Shown: positions 20,065 to 29,360 of the stretch, piece after piece
Layout: the number at the start of each line of letters is the position of its first letter
Numbering within the stretch: position 1 is the first letter of the stretch
Notes under the pieces: model-generated
The model's database searches: none
What the model was told of the DNA's origin: nothing
The model's input: only the letters and a program-made list of their open reading frames with translations
Assembly (NCBI RefSeq): GCF_002024165.1
Contig: NZ_MWQN01000003.1
Coordinates: 1,054,001 to 1,118,000 of the forward strand
Direction: 5' to 3'
DNA length: 64,000 nt
Source of the DNA: Embleya scabrispora
GTDB lineage: Bacteria > Actinomycetota > Actinomycetes > Streptomycetales > Streptomycetaceae
Program-made: the position numbers and the translations under genes

Positions 20065-20904
20065 TCACTTGTGGGCCGGCTGCTCCAGGAAGGAGCGGAT
20101 CGTCTCGGCCACCCGGTCGGGGAACTGGGCGTGCGCGTAGTGGCCCGCGCCCTCGACGAGTTCGAGCCGGGCGAGGCCCTTGGGCATGGCGTCGACGACG
20201 GCCCTGCCCTCGGCGGCGGGATCGGGCCAATCGGGGTCGAGGGTGCCTTCGAGGACGAGCGCCGGGCATCGGATGTTGCCCAGTTCGGCGCCGGCGTCGG
20301 TGGGCGGGGCCATGCCCATCCTGGCCACCACGGCCATCCGTCCCGGGCGGCGCAGTTCGGTGTCGAGCGTGGCGACCCGGGCGGCGAAGTCGGCCGGCTT
20401 GGTACCCGGGTAGGCGTGGTCGAGGTAGCGCTTCCACACCCCGACGCTGCGGAACATGCCGGTACCCATCAGCAGGGTCATGCCCTTGCGGTAGCGGGCG
20501 TTCGACGCCAGCGCCCGGAAGTCGACCTTCTGGGCCCGGGTGAACGGGGCGATCTCCACGATGGCGTCCACCAGTTCGGGAGCCCGCGCCGCGGCGATGG
20601 TGGCCGAACCGCCGGAGAAGGAGTGTCCGACGATGACGGCCGGGCCGCCGTCCAACTCCCGGATCAGGGCGAGCAGATCGTTCGCCGTGTCGGTACGGGA
20701 GTAGGAGGCCCATCCGACGGTCGACTCGCCGTGCCCGCGCAGGTCCATGCAGGCGACGCGGTATCCGCCGGAGACCAGGATGTCCGCAAGGTCCCGAAAG
20801 GCCGACCGGTTGTTGCCCATGCCGGGCGAGAGCACCACCAGCCGCCCCTCGCCGCGCACATCGTAGGCAAGCCGCCCACCCTCGATCTCCAGGAACTCGG
20901 TCAT
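20065..20904 (-). CDS. alpha/beta-fold hydrolase
   Basis: A 279-residue alpha/beta hydrolase. The nucleophile elbow is VGHSFSGGSA; an oxyanion segment SPGMGNNRS lies near residue 28; DLRGHGES follows the second helix; the catalytic histidine is in EGAGHYAHAQFP near the C-terminus. The substrate is not evident. It is a single gene with a well-formed promoter overlapped by a perfect palindrome 45-70 bases upstream, suggesting control by a repressor, possibly of TetR type. Confidence 0.88.
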   Translation of the reverse strand: MTEFLEIEGGRLAYDVRGEGRLVVLSPGMGNNRSAFRDLADILVSGGYRVACMDLRGHGESTVGWASYSRTDTANDLLALIRELDGGPAVIVGHSFSGGSATIAAARAPELVDAIVEIAPFTRAQKVDFRALASNARYRKGMTLLMGTGMFRSVGVWKRYLDHAYPGTKPADFAARVATLDTELRRPGRMAVVARMGMAPPTDAGAELGNIRCPALVLEGTLDPDWPDPAAEGRAVVDAMPKGLARLELVEGAGHYAHAQFPDRVAETIRSFLEQPAHK

Positions 20905-20947
20905 CGCCGCCGCCTTCTTCCCCGTGACACATCCTCGAACACCCCGA

Positions 20948-20976
20948 AGCTAACACCGTTAGCCAAACAAAGTCAA
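20948..20976 (-). promoter_or_regulatory. promoter with overlapping palindromic operator
   Basis: On the minus strand TTGACT (20976-20971) and TTAGCT (20953-20948) lie 17 bases apart, a good -35/-10 pair. A perfect 15-bp palindrome GCTAACACCGTTAGC (20949-20963) covers the -10 and part of the spacer. A protein bound there would block the promoter. The stretch from 20977 to 21187 is G-rich, low in complexity and holds no gene. Confidence 0.6.
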
Positions 20977-21187
20977 CGACCCCACCCACCCCCAAGAACG
21001 ACCCCAAAGCACGACAAACCAGGCGCAGACCGCAGGCACGGTGGCGGGCGCGCACCGACGCTCGGGCGCGGGCGCGGAGTCCGGTGCGGGCGCGCGTGTG
21101 GGTGCCGGGGGTGGGTGCCGGGGTGGGTCGGGTTCGGCTCTCGCTTTTGTGGGTGTGGCGTTGCGGGGGCCTGGGGGTGGCTGTGGG

Positions 21188-21796
21188 TCAGGTTCTGCGG
21201 GAGATGACCATGAGGTATTCGCAGGGGGTGTTCGTTCGGTTGGCGAAGCCGTGGTCCGCGTCGGCTTGGAAGAACAGCGAGTCGCCGGTGTCCAGGGTTT
21301 CGTTGATCCCGCCGATCGCGACGGTGAGGGTGCCTTCGAGCACCACGAGTTGTTTCTCCGTACCCGGCGGATACGCGGGCAGCAACCCCGTGGAGACCTG
21401 CGCCGGAAGGTGGTGGACGACCATCTCGGCCCGTCCCGCACCCGGGGCCGCCGACACGATGTGCCGCTCGAAGCCGGTTTCCGGGTCACGGAAAACGGGG
21501 CGATCGTTTCTGCGCATGGCAACGGCCACACCGGACACGGCGGCGGCAGGCGCACCGATCAGGTCCGAGAGCGACGCGTCGAGCGCATGGGCGATCCTGG
21601 ACGCGACGCCGATCGTCGGGCTCTTCTCGCCGCGCTCGACCTTGGACAACATCGCCCGGCTGACCGACGACCGGGTGGACAACTGCTCCAGCGTCAGGCC
21701 CGCCTCCTCGCGGCGTCGCCGCACATTGCCGCCGAACGCGCCCGCCAGGTCGTCACCGTGCCGTGGCTCGGCCGCGTTCTCGTCTCGCTCGACCAC
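21188..21796 (-). CDS. XRE-family transcriptional regulator with C-terminal cupin domain
   Basis: A 202-residue regulator. The N-terminal helix-turn-helix (LEQLSTRSSVSRAMLSKVER) is followed by a cupin sensor domain with LVVLEGTLTVAIGG and TGDSLFFQADADHGFAN. Proteins of this build sense small molecules and regulate neighbouring catabolic genes. It diverges from the metallo-hydrolase gene with a 114-base gap holding two similar inverted boxes, so it probably controls itself and that gene. Confidence 0.88.
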   Translation of the reverse strand: MVERDENAAEPRHGDDLAGAFGGNVRRRREEAGLTLEQLSTRSSVSRAMLSKVERGEKSPTIGVASRIAHALDASLSDLIGAPAAAVSGVAVAMRRNDRPVFRDPETGFERHIVSAAPGAGRAEMVVHHLPAQVSTGLLPAYPPGTEKQLVVLEGTLTVAIGGINETLDTGDSLFFQADADHGFANRTNTPCEYLMVISRRT

Positions 21797-21842
21797 CGTG
21801 CTCCTCGATCGATGGATGCCTCGCTGCGCACAGTGTAGGGTT

Positions 21843-21875
21843 TCTTCTATAAGAGATTTCGTCTTCCATCAAAGA
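21843..21875. promoter_or_regulatory. paired operator-like boxes between XRE-cupin regulator and metallo-hydrolase
   Basis: Two similar inverted sites, TCTTCTATAAGA (21843-21854) and TCTTCCATCAAAGA (21862-21875), lie 19 bases apart in the only A/T-rich part of the divergent region. They share TCTTC-AT-AAGA. They are good candidates for the binding site of the adjacent regulator. Confidence 0.45.
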
Positions 21876-21910
21876 CATGCAGTGTGCGTCCGACACGACG
21901 GAGGGGTTCC

Positions 21911-22729
21911 ATGCGTTTGGTCTCGAGTGGCCGGCACCATGCCACGTTCGCATTCGGCAATCTGCGGGTGGTCGCGTTGCGAGACGGGTACATCGACATG
22001 CCGCCGACCCGGCTCCGCGACGAGCACGGGTGCACGTTCGCCGAGCTGCCGGCCGCCGAACCACTGGCCGGCGACAACCTGCGGCTGTCGGTCAACGCCT
22101 TCTTCGTCACCGACGGCACGCGGTCGGTTCTCGTCGACACCGGCGCGTCCGACGTCTGGCACGAGCCCACCATGGGCTTGCTCCACGACGCGCTCGACGA
22201 AGCCGGAATCGACCGAGCACAGGTCACCGACGTGGCCATCACCCACAGGCACGAAGACCACGTGAGCGGCCTGATCGCGCCGGACGGTTCGGAGGCGTTC
22301 CCCGAGCTCGAGCGCGTATGGATCGGCGCGGGCGACGCCTCGGTGTTCACGGGCCGGCTCGAACCGCTCCGCGACCGGGTCGTACCCGTGTCGGACAAGG
22401 TCGCGATCAACGAGTGGACCACCGCGATCCCGGCGCCGGGCCACACCCCCGGTCACACCGTCTACGAGGTCGACAGCGGCGCCGGCCGACTGCTCGCCTG
22501 GGGCGACACCGTGCACGTTCCCACGCTCCAATTCGAACGGCCCGAGGTCGCCTGGGAGTTCGACGGCGACCAGTCCCAGGCCCGCGCCGCACGGGCGGCC
22601 CTGCTCGAACAACTGAGCCGGCCGAACCACTTCGTGGCCGGCGCCCACCTCGACTCGCCCGGCATCGCCCGCGTGACCCCCTCCGGCGACGGTTACGCGC
22701 TGGAATACCTCGCACCATCGATCGGCTGA
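21911..22729 (+). CDS. MBL-fold metallo-hydrolase
   Basis: A 272-residue metallo-beta-lactamase-fold protein. The zinc motif is THRHEDHVSG (HxHxDH); VDTGASDVWH and PGHTPGHTVYEV give further ligands. N-terminal RVVALRDGYIDMP resembles quorum-quenching lactonases and similar hydrolases. The substrate is unknown. The ATG at 21911 is preceded by GGAGGGG; an upstream GTG at 21884 is less likely. It is probably regulated by the divergent XRE-cupin protein. Confidence 0.88.
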   Translation: MRLVSSGRHHATFAFGNLRVVALRDGYIDMPPTRLRDEHGCTFAELPAAEPLAGDNLRLSVNAFFVTDGTRSVLVDTGASDVWHEPTMGLLHDALDEAGIDRAQVTDVAITHRHEDHVSGLIAPDGSEAFPELERVWIGAGDASVFTGRLEPLRDRVVPVSDKVAINEWTTAIPAPGHTPGHTVYEVDSGAGRLLAWGDTVHVPTLQFERPEVAWEFDGDQSQARAARAALLEQLSRPNHFVAGAHLDSPGIARVTPSGDGYALEYLAPSIG

Positions 22730-22804
22730 TCGAGCCCGCCGCTCCGAACCGCGCCCGCGCACTCCGACACGGGTCCCCACGGCCAGGCGGCGGCGCGCAA
22801 ACGC

Positions 22805-22846
22805 GACCCGGCCCGCCCCCGGTTCGGTTCGGGGGCGGGCCGGGTC
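22805..22846. terminator. bidirectional terminator
   Basis: A perfect 17-bp stem with an eight-base loop (GTTCGGTT) lies between the convergent metallo-hydrolase and aspartate aminotransferase genes, and would serve both. Confidence 0.85.
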
Positions 22847-22865
22847 GTCGGCGGGTGTGGTGGCG

Positions 22866-24137
22866 TTACTTCGCTGCGGCCTCGGCGGCGGCCAGCTTGA
22901 CGCAGACCGCGACGGCCCGCATCGCGCGGTGCACCTCGTCGACCGTCGGGTAGCTGGGGGCCAGCCGGATGTGGTGGTCGCGCGGGTCGTTGCCCTCGGG
23001 GAACGCGGCGCCGGCCGGGGTCAGCGCGACACCGACCTCCTTGGCCAGCCGGACCACCTCGGCGGCGCAGCCGTCCGGCACCTCCAGGCTGACGAAGTAG
23101 CCGCCCTCGGGCCGGGTCCAGCTCGCGATGCCGAGCGCGCCCAGTTCGCGATCCAGGACCTCGTACACCGCGGCGAAGCGCGGCTCCAGGAGCTCGCGGT
23201 GCAGCTCCATGTGCGCGAGCACGCCCTCGGCGTCGCCGAAGAAGCGCACGTGCCGCAGCTGGTTGACCTTGTCCGGCCCGATGGTCTGCTTGGCCAGCAG
23301 CCCGGTCAGCCAGGCGGTGTTGGCCGCGGAGGAGCCGAAGAAGGCCACCCCGGCGCCGGCGTGGCTGATCTTCGAGGTCGAGCCGAAGACGAACGCGCGG
23401 TCGGAATTGCCCGCCTCGGCGCAGGCGTCCAGGATCGACAGCAGCTCGACCGGCTTGTCGGTCAGGTGGTGCACCGCGTAGGCGTTGTCCCAGAACAGCC
23501 GGAAGTCCGGCGCGGCGGTGGGCATCGCCGCGAGCCGGCGCACCGTCTCGTCGCCGTAGCTCTCCCCGCTGGGGTTGCTGTACTTGGGCACGCACCACAT
23601 GCCCTTGATCCGCGCGTCGGCGGCGACCAGCGCCTCGACCGCGTCCAGGTCCGGGCCCTCGCCGGTGAGCGGGACCGGGACCATGCCGATGCCGAACCGC
23701 TCGCACAGCGCGAAGTGCCGGTCGTAGCCGGGCACCGGACACAGGAACAGCACCTCGGGCTCGTCCACCCAGCGCCGCTCGGCCCCGGGCACCTTGGACA
23801 GCAGCGCGTGCGCGATCACGTCGTGCATCAGGGTCAGGCTGGCGTTGCCCAGGGCGAGCAGCTGCGCGGCGGGGACCTGCAGCAGTGGAGCGAAGATCTC
23901 CCGCAGCTCGGGCAGGCCGTCGAGGCCGCCGTAGTTGCGGCAGTCGGTGCCGTCGGCGGCCTTGAAGTCGTCGCCGCCGGGCAGCGAGAGCAGCCCGTTC
24001 GCCAGGTCCAGTTGTTGCGGCGAGGGCTTGCCCCGGGTGAGATCGAGGCGAAGTCCCTCGGCCGCCAGGGCCGCGTACTCCTCGCGAACGGCCGCGAGGT
24101 CGATTTCCGGACTGGACACGTCGGTGCTGAGCGGCAC
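22866..24137 (-). CDS. aspartate aminotransferase, actinobacterial subgroup Ic
   Basis: A 423-residue PLP enzyme of fold type I, resembling the corynebacterial/actinobacterial aspartate aminotransferases that form their own subgroup. The N-terminal LDLTRGKPSPQQLDL is characteristic; the PLP lysine is in GSTSKISHAGAGVAF; CPVPGYDRHFALCE and VPKYSNPSGESY also match. It would move amino groups between aspartate and 2-oxoglutarate. The start is a GTG at 24137 with GGGGA upstream; the longer frame above it is not needed by the family. It ends at a strong terminator shared with the convergent gene. Confidence 0.88.
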   Translation of the reverse strand: MPLSTDVSSPEIDLAAVREEYAALAAEGLRLDLTRGKPSPQQLDLANGLLSLPGGDDFKAADGTDCRNYGGLDGLPELREIFAPLLQVPAAQLLALGNASLTLMHDVIAHALLSKVPGAERRWVDEPEVLFLCPVPGYDRHFALCERFGIGMVPVPLTGEGPDLDAVEALVAADARIKGMWCVPKYSNPSGESYGDETVRRLAAMPTAAPDFRLFWDNAYAVHHLTDKPVELLSILDACAEAGNSDRAFVFGSTSKISHAGAGVAFFGSSAANTAWLTGLLAKQTIGPDKVNQLRHVRFFGDAEGVLAHMELHRELLEPRFAAVYEVLDRELGALGIASWTRPEGGYFVSLEVPDGCAAEVVRLAKEVGVALTPAGAAFPEGNDPRDHHIRLAPSYPTVDEVHRAMRAVAVCVKLAAAEAAAK

Positions 24138-24564
24138 GAGATCCCCAAAATAGGCGGAGGCCGCAGACACGTGCGGCGGGGGCGCGCCCAATCTAGCAAC
24201 ACCCGGAGCCCGGCTCCGCCCCGACGGCGGCCCCGCTCCCCAATCCACGACCGCCGCCGCCACGGCGGCCCGTCACGGCGCGGCACGGGCTCGCCGCCCG
24301 CGAGCGGCGCCGCCTTGGGGTCCGGGTCGGTCGGTGATCGCAACCCGCCATCGCCGTCCGACGGTTGCCCCTTCGGTCGAATCCGCAGGACGCCACCGCT
24401 CGCGCTCGGCCGCGCCCCTGCCCCGGGCCGGCGGGTCCGCACGGACGGCGCTCCGGCCCGCCCGCCGGGGGCCGGGCCGCCGGGATTCCTGTGATGTAGG
24501 CCCCCCGCCAAGGGGTGGTGCCGCCTACGATCGGGCGGGACATCCTCGATTCGGGAGCAGGACG
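24138..24564. promoter_or_regulatory. divergent region between aminotransferase and corA, with a hairpin
   Basis: About 430 bases with no convincing gene. Between 24496 and 24538, GTAGGC and GCCTAC pair around an inner CCCC/GGGG stem, making a possible structured leader 27 bases before the corA start. It does not resemble a known magnesium riboswitch. The rest is plain GC-rich sequence. Confidence 0.35.
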
Positions 24565-25644
24565 ATGAGCTCGTGGCGGACGACGAAGCGCTTTCGGCCC
24601 GGCGGCGCGATACCGGCGGGTGCGGAGGCGGCGGGGGCTCGGCGGGCGCCCGTGGTGGTGGACTGCGCGCTCTACGACAAGGGGATCCGGCGCCCCGGCG
24701 AGGTGCCGTTGCAGGACGCGCTCGACGCGGCCGAGGCGAGTGAGGACTGCTTCGTGTGGATCGGGCTGCACGCCCCGCTCGCCGAGGACCTGGCCGAGAT
24801 CGCCGCCGCCTTCCACCTGCACCCACTCGCCGTGGAGGACGCGGTCGAGGCGCATCAGCGGCCCAAGCTGGAGCGCTACGACGACACCCTGTTCCTGGTG
24901 CTCAAGACGATCGTCTACGTCGAGCACGACGCGCTGACCGCGACCAGCGAGGTGGTGGACACCGGCGAGATCATGGTCTTCGCCGGCGACAAGTTCGTCG
25001 TGGTGGTCCGACACGGCAGCGCGCCGCCGCTGGTCGAGCTGCGCCAGTCCCTGGAGGCCGATCCCAAGCTGCTCGCGCACGGGCCGGCCGCGGTGGTGCA
25101 CGCGATCACCGACCGGGTCGTGGACGACTACCTGCTGGTGGCGGACAAGGTCGAGGACGACTTCGAACGCCTCGAGGAGGAGGTGTTCTCACCCCGGCCG
25201 AGCAACGACGCGGAGCGCATCTACCAGCTCAAACGCGAGCTGATCGAGTTCAAGCGCGCGGTACTGCCGCTGGCGCGGCCACTGGAGCGGCTGGCCGAGG
25301 GGGGTCTGCCGGGGGACGACACGGTCTTCGACGCGTATCTGCGCGATGTGGCCGACCACCTGGCCCAGGTGCGCGAACGGCTCGTGGCGTTCGACGAACT
25401 GCTCGACTCGATACTGTCGGCGAGCCTGGCCGGGGTGACGGTGCGGCAGAACACCGACATGCGCAAGATCGCCGCCATCGCGGCGATCCTGGCCGTCCCG
25501 ACGCTGATCGTCGGCATCTACGGGATGAACTTCGAACACATGCCCGAATTGAAGTGGACGTACGGATATCCGACCGTGCTGGTCGTGATGGTCGGTGCCT
25601 GCGCCCTGATGTTCCGCGCCTTCCGCCGCAACGACTGGTTGTGA
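24565..25644 (+). CDS. corA: CorA-like magnesium/cobalt transporter
   Basis: A 359-residue CorA-family channel. The first 290 residues form the cytoplasmic funnel; two C-terminal membrane helices follow, with the signature GMN in GIYGMNF between them. The protein ends with a basic tail (FRRNDWL). It imports Mg2+ and related ions. The ATG at 24565 has GGGAGCAGGA upstream; the longer frame to 24334 has no ribosome site. Confidence 0.92.
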   Translation: MSSWRTTKRFRPGGAIPAGAEAAGARRAPVVVDCALYDKGIRRPGEVPLQDALDAAEASEDCFVWIGLHAPLAEDLAEIAAAFHLHPLAVEDAVEAHQRPKLERYDDTLFLVLKTIVYVEHDALTATSEVVDTGEIMVFAGDKFVVVVRHGSAPPLVELRQSLEADPKLLAHGPAAVVHAITDRVVDDYLLVADKVEDDFERLEEEVFSPRPSNDAERIYQLKRELIEFKRAVLPLARPLERLAEGGLPGDDTVFDAYLRDVADHLAQVRERLVAFDELLDSILSASLAGVTVRQNTDMRKIAAIAAILAVPTLIVGIYGMNFEHMPELKWTYGYPTVLVVMVGACALMFRAFRRNDWL

Positions 25645-25739
25645 GTCCCGGCCGCCGCCGCCACGGCCGACCGCGGAACGACCCGGATCGCCGTCTCGGC
25701 CGTACTCCCCCGGTTCCCGCGCCGGGCAACGGCCCTCGG

Positions 25740-26312
25740 CTAGGGCGTCGCCCGCAGCCCGGCGATCAGGATCCCCACCAGTCGCCGCGCGTCGTAGCGC
25801 GAGTCGTTGTCGGCGCCGATGCACAGGTTCCCGACGCCGCGCATCAGGTCGTACGCCTCGATGTCGGGGCGGATCTCGCCGGCGGCGGCCGCGGCGGTCA
25901 GCAACTCGGCGCACACCGGCAGGAGTCGATCGAGGAAGTAGTGCAGCAGCGCCTCGAAGCCGGCGTTGTCCGCCTGCAACACGGCCGCGAGCCCGTGCTT
26001 GGTGACCAGGAAGTCGACGAACAGGTCGATCCAGCGCCCCAGCGCGGCGTACGGGGTCGCGCTGGTCGCGAGCAGTTCCGGACCGGCCTCGGCGCAGGTC
26101 TGCACCTGGTGCCGATACACCGCGATGATCAGGTCCGCCCGGGTGGGGAAGTGGCGGTAGATCGTGCCCGTGCCGACTCCGGCGCGGGCCGCGATGTCGC
26201 GCACCGGGGCCTCCACGCCCGAGGTCACGAAGACCGCGGCGGCGGCGTCGAGCAGGATCCCCTCGTTGCGCCGCGCGTCCACCCGCTTGGGCCGCTCCAC
26301 GCCGTCCTTCAC
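25740..26312 (-). CDS. TetR-family transcriptional regulator
   Basis: A 190-residue TetR-type repressor. The N-terminal helix-turn-helix reads [19 protein letters not shown], then [22 protein letters not shown]. The C-terminal ligand domain is of the SbtR/TetR_C type. It follows the ABC transporter operon on the same strand after 175 bases, so it may regulate it, or be a separate unit. The target is unknown. Confidence 0.88.
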   Translation of the reverse strand: MKDGVERPKRVDARRNEGILLDAAAAVFVTSGVEAPVRDIAARAGVGTGTIYRHFPTRADLIIAVYRHQVQTCAEAGPELLATSATPYAALGRWIDLFVDFLVTKHGLAAVLQADNAGFEALLHYFLDRLLPVCAELLTAAAAAGEIRPDIEAYDLMRGVGNLCIGADNDSRYDARRLVGILIAGLRATP

Positions 26313-26487
26313 CCTGCCGCCTTTCGCCTCCCGGATCCGCCGTCGGAACAGCGTTCCGCTTGTCCATGATGCCAGAGCGGGTACGGCCGGCCCGCTCCCG
26401 CTCGGCGCGACGATCGCGCGTCGATCCCCGCGTGGCCGCCGAACCGGTGGGCCTGCCGCCTCTCCGCCCCGCCGGCCGACCCGCGCG

Positions 26488-27390
26488 TCACCCCGTCGAG
26501 CCCGCCGCGCCCACCCCCGCCGGCGCCCCCCGCGCCGCCAGCCGGTGCCGCGCCGCCCGCCGTTCCGCCTGGCGGGCCGGGTCCGGCACCGGCGCGGCCA
26601 GCAACAGGTCGCGGGTGTACGGGTGTTCGGGGTCGGTGGTGACGCGGGTCGCGTCCGCGCATTCGACGATCTCGCCGCGCGACATCACCGCGACCCGGTC
26701 GCTCACGTGGCCGACCACCGACAGGTCGTGCGCGATGAACAGGTAGGCCACGCCCGTTGCCTGCTGGAGTTCGACGAGCAGGTTGATCACCTGCGCCCGG
26801 GTGGACAGGTCGAGCGCGCTCACCGGCTCGTCGCAGATGATCAGGCGCGGCCCGGGCGCGAGCGCGCGGGCGATGGCCACGCGTTGCCGCTGGCCGCCGG
26901 AGAGTTCACGGGCCGAGCGGGCGGCGGTGTCCGCCGGGAGGCCGACCGCGTCGAGCAGTTCGCCGATCCGCTCCCGAGCCGCCCGGCGGGTGTGCGTGTG
27001 CCGCGCGGTGAGCGGTTCGGTGAGGATGTCCCCGATGGTCATCGACGGGTTCAGCGAGCCGTAGGGGTCCTGGAACACCACCTGGATGTCCCGGCTCAGT
27101 GCGCGCCGCGCCCGGCGGCCCAGGCCGTCGATCCGGGTGCCGGCGAAGGTGATCGTGCCGCCGGCCACCGGGGCGAGGCCGAGTACCGCGCGCCCGAGGG
27201 TGGTCTTGCCGGAGCCGGACTCGCCGACCAGGCCGACCGTTTCGTGCGCTCGCACCTCCAGGCTCACCTCGTGCAGGACGCGCAGCGGCGGACGCCGCCG
27301 ACCGCCCGTGCGGTACTCCACCACCAGTTCGTCGAGGGAGAGCAGCGGCTCCCCCGGGGCAGCGGCGGGCGTCGCGTTCACCGGTTCCAT
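26488..27390 (-). CDS. oligopeptide/dipeptide ABC transporter ATP-binding protein (OppF/DppF-like)
   Basis: A 300-residue ABC ATPase. Walker A is GESGSGKTT, the signature is [10 protein letters not shown], and Walker [15 protein letters not shown]-terminal [15 protein letters not shown] tail is typical of the OppF/DppF family. The ATG at 27390 lies 13 bases inside the 3' end of the upstream permease-ATPase gene. It forms with it the ATPase pair of a peptide-type importer. Confidence 0.9.
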   Translation of the reverse strand: MEPVNATPAAAPGEPLLSLDELVVEYRTGGRRRPPLRVLHEVSLEVRAHETVGLVGESGSGKTTLGRAVLGLAPVAGGTITFAGTRIDGLGRRARRALSRDIQVVFQDPYGSLNPSMTIGDILTEPLTARHTHTRRAARERIGELLDAVGLPADTAARSARELSGGQRQRVAIARALAPGPRLIICDEPVSALDLSTRAQVINLLVELQQATGVAYLFIAHDLSVVGHVSDRVAVMSRGEIVECADATRVTTDPEHPYTRDLLLAAPVPDPARQAERRAARHRLAARGAPAGVGAAGSTG

Positions 27391-29360
27391 ACGATCACCT
27401 CGTTCTCCACCCGGACGCAGCGCACCGCGCCGTCCCGGTGGGTGGTCGGCTCCGGGTGGACCGCGCAGCCGGGTGCGGCGTACGCGCAGCGCGGGGCGAA
27501 TCGGCAGCCGCTCGGCCGGTCGTGGACCGAGGGCACCCGGTCCGGGATGGTGGGCAGCCGGCTTCGGGCGCCGGCGCCGTCCGGGATGGCGGCGAGCAGC
27601 GCGGCGGAGTACGGGTGCGCCGGGCGGGCGAACAGGTCCGCCGAGGTCGCCGTCTCGACGATCTCCCCGGCGTACATCACCGCCACCCGGTCGCAGATGT
27701 CCGCGACCACCCCCAGGTCGTGGGTGACCAGGATCATCCCCATGCCGTGTTCGCGCTGGAGCGAGCGCAGCAGGTCCAGGATCTCGGCCTGCACGGTGAC
27801 GTCGAGCGCCGTCGTCGGCTCGTCGGCGATCAGCAGATCGGGTTCGGCGGCGACCGCGCCCGCGATCAGGATGCGCTGGGCCATGCCGCCGGACACCTGG
27901 TGCGGGTAGGCGGCGAACACCCGGGGCGGGTCGGCGATGCCCACCCGGTCGAGCAGTTCCAGCGCCCGGCGTCGGGCCGCGTCGCGGGACAGGCCCAGGT
28001 GCGCGCGCAGCGGCTCGACCAGTTGGCTGCCGATCCGGAAGCTGGGGTCGAGGTTGGACATCGGGTCCTGCGGGATGTAGCCGATCCGGCGCCCGCGCAG
28101 CGCGTTCACCTCCCGCTCGGACAGCGCGGCGAGGTCGCGGCCGTCGAACACCACCCGTCCGGCCCGGATTTCGCCTCCGGCGGGCAGCAGGCGCAGCACC
28201 GCCAAGGCGGTTTGCGTCTTGCCGCACCCGGATTCGCCGACCAGGCCCAGGATTTCGCCCCGATCCACACTCAGCGACACCGCGTCCACGACGGCGGCCT
28301 CGCCACCGGGCGCCGGGTAGGCGACCTCCAGACCGTCCACCACGAGCAGCGCGCCGGTGTCGACGTTCACCACCGGCTCCCGGGCCGGCCCCCGCACCCG
28401 CCGGCGCCGCGTCGCCGGGGCGGGCTTCGGCGCGTCCTCGAAGGCGTCGCGAAGTCCCGCGCCGAGCAGCGTGACCGCCAGCACGGTGAGGGTGATCGCC
28501 GCGCCCGGCCACACCGACAACATCGCGTTGTCGTACACGTGCACCGAGGCGTCGTTGAGCATCGCACCCCAACTGGCCCGGTCCGCCTCGCCCAGGCCGA
28601 GGAAGGCGATACCGGATTCGATGATCAGCGCGAGGCCGAAGATCAGCGATGCCTGGGTGATGATCGGGACCCGCACCACGCGCAGGATGTGCCGCCCCAT
28701 GATCCGCGGGTCGGACAGCCCGGCCACCCGCGCGGCGTCCACGTACGGCTCCCCGCGCACCCGCTTGACCTCGCCGCGCACCAGCCGAAAGACCGGGGCC
28801 GCGGTGAGCACGCCGAGCACGACCATCGAGCCGACCAGGCCGGGCCCCTCCACCGCGACGAGCGCGAGCAGGACCACCACGCCGGGCAGGGCCAGGAACA
28901 GGTTGGCCACCCAACTCGACAGCGCGTCCCACCACCCGCCCACGTAGCCGGCCGCGAGCCCGGTGGGCACGCCGATCAGCAGCGCCACCCCGGTGGCGAT
29001 GGCGCCGGCGAACAGGCTGGTGCGGCTGCCGTACAGCAGTCGGCTCAGTACGTCGCGGCCGGAGCCGTCGCCGCCGAGCGGATGGGTGCCGGACGGGTCG
29101 GCCAGGACCGCGTCCAACGCGGCCTTGTTGGGCCCGTGTTCGCTCAGCAGCCCCGCGCACACGCCGGTCACGATCACCAGCAGCAACACGGCCGCCGCGG
29201 CGACCGCGATCGGGTCCCGCAGGAAGCGCCCGGCGGGCCCGTGCCGGCGCGGCGCGGCGGCCGGGACGGACCCGGCCGCCGGCTGCACCCGATCCGGGGA
29301 CTGCGCCGGGGCCTCGGCGGCGGTCGGCGGCGCGACCGCCGCGGTCTGGTTGTCGTTCAT
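27378..29360 (-). CDS. fused ABC transporter permease and ATP-binding protein (DppC-DppD)
   Basis: A 660-residue fusion. Residues about 40-290 form a DppC-type permease with an N-terminal membrane helix, the [19 protein letters not shown] motif, and an EAA loop around [15 protein letters not shown]. Residues about 325-660 are an OppD/DppD ATPase: Walker [10 protein letters not shown], signature VSGGMAQRI, Walker [13 protein letters not shown], and a C-terminal cysteine cluster ([14 protein letters not shown]). The N-terminus is Pro/Ala-rich. Fusion of these two parts occurs in actinobacterial peptide/nickel transporters. The start overlaps the DppB stop (ATGA). Confidence 0.9.
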   Translation of the reverse strand: MNDNQTAAVAPPTAAEAPAQSPDRVQPAAGSVPAAAPRRHGPAGRFLRDPIAVAAAAVLLLVIVTGVCAGLLSEHGPNKAALDAVLADPSGTHPLGGDGSGRDVLSRLLYGSRTSLFAGAIATGVALLIGVPTGLAAGYVGGWWDALSSWVANLFLALPGVVVLLALVAVEGPGLVGSMVVLGVLTAAPVFRLVRGEVKRVRGEPYVDAARVAGLSDPRIMGRHILRVVRVPIITQASLIFGLALIIESGIAFLGLGEADRASWGAMLNDASVHVYDNAMLSVWPGAAITLTVLAVTLLGAGLRDAFEDAPKPAPATRRRRVRGPAREPVVNVDTGALLVVDGLEVAYPAPGGEAAVVDAVSLSVDRGEILGLVGESGCGKTQTALAVLRLLPAGGEIRAGRVVFDGRDLAALSEREVNALRGRRIGYIPQDPMSNLDPSFRIGSQLVEPLRAHLGLSRDAARRRALELLDRVGIADPPRVFAAYPHQVSGGMAQRILIAGAVAAEPDLLIADEPTTALDVTVQAEILDLLRSLQREHGMGMILVTHDLGVVADICDRVAVMYAGEIVETATSADLFARPAHPYSAALLAAIPDGAGARSRLPTIPDRVPSVHDRPSGCRFAPRCAYAAPGCAVHPEPTTHRDGAVRCVRVENEVIVWNR

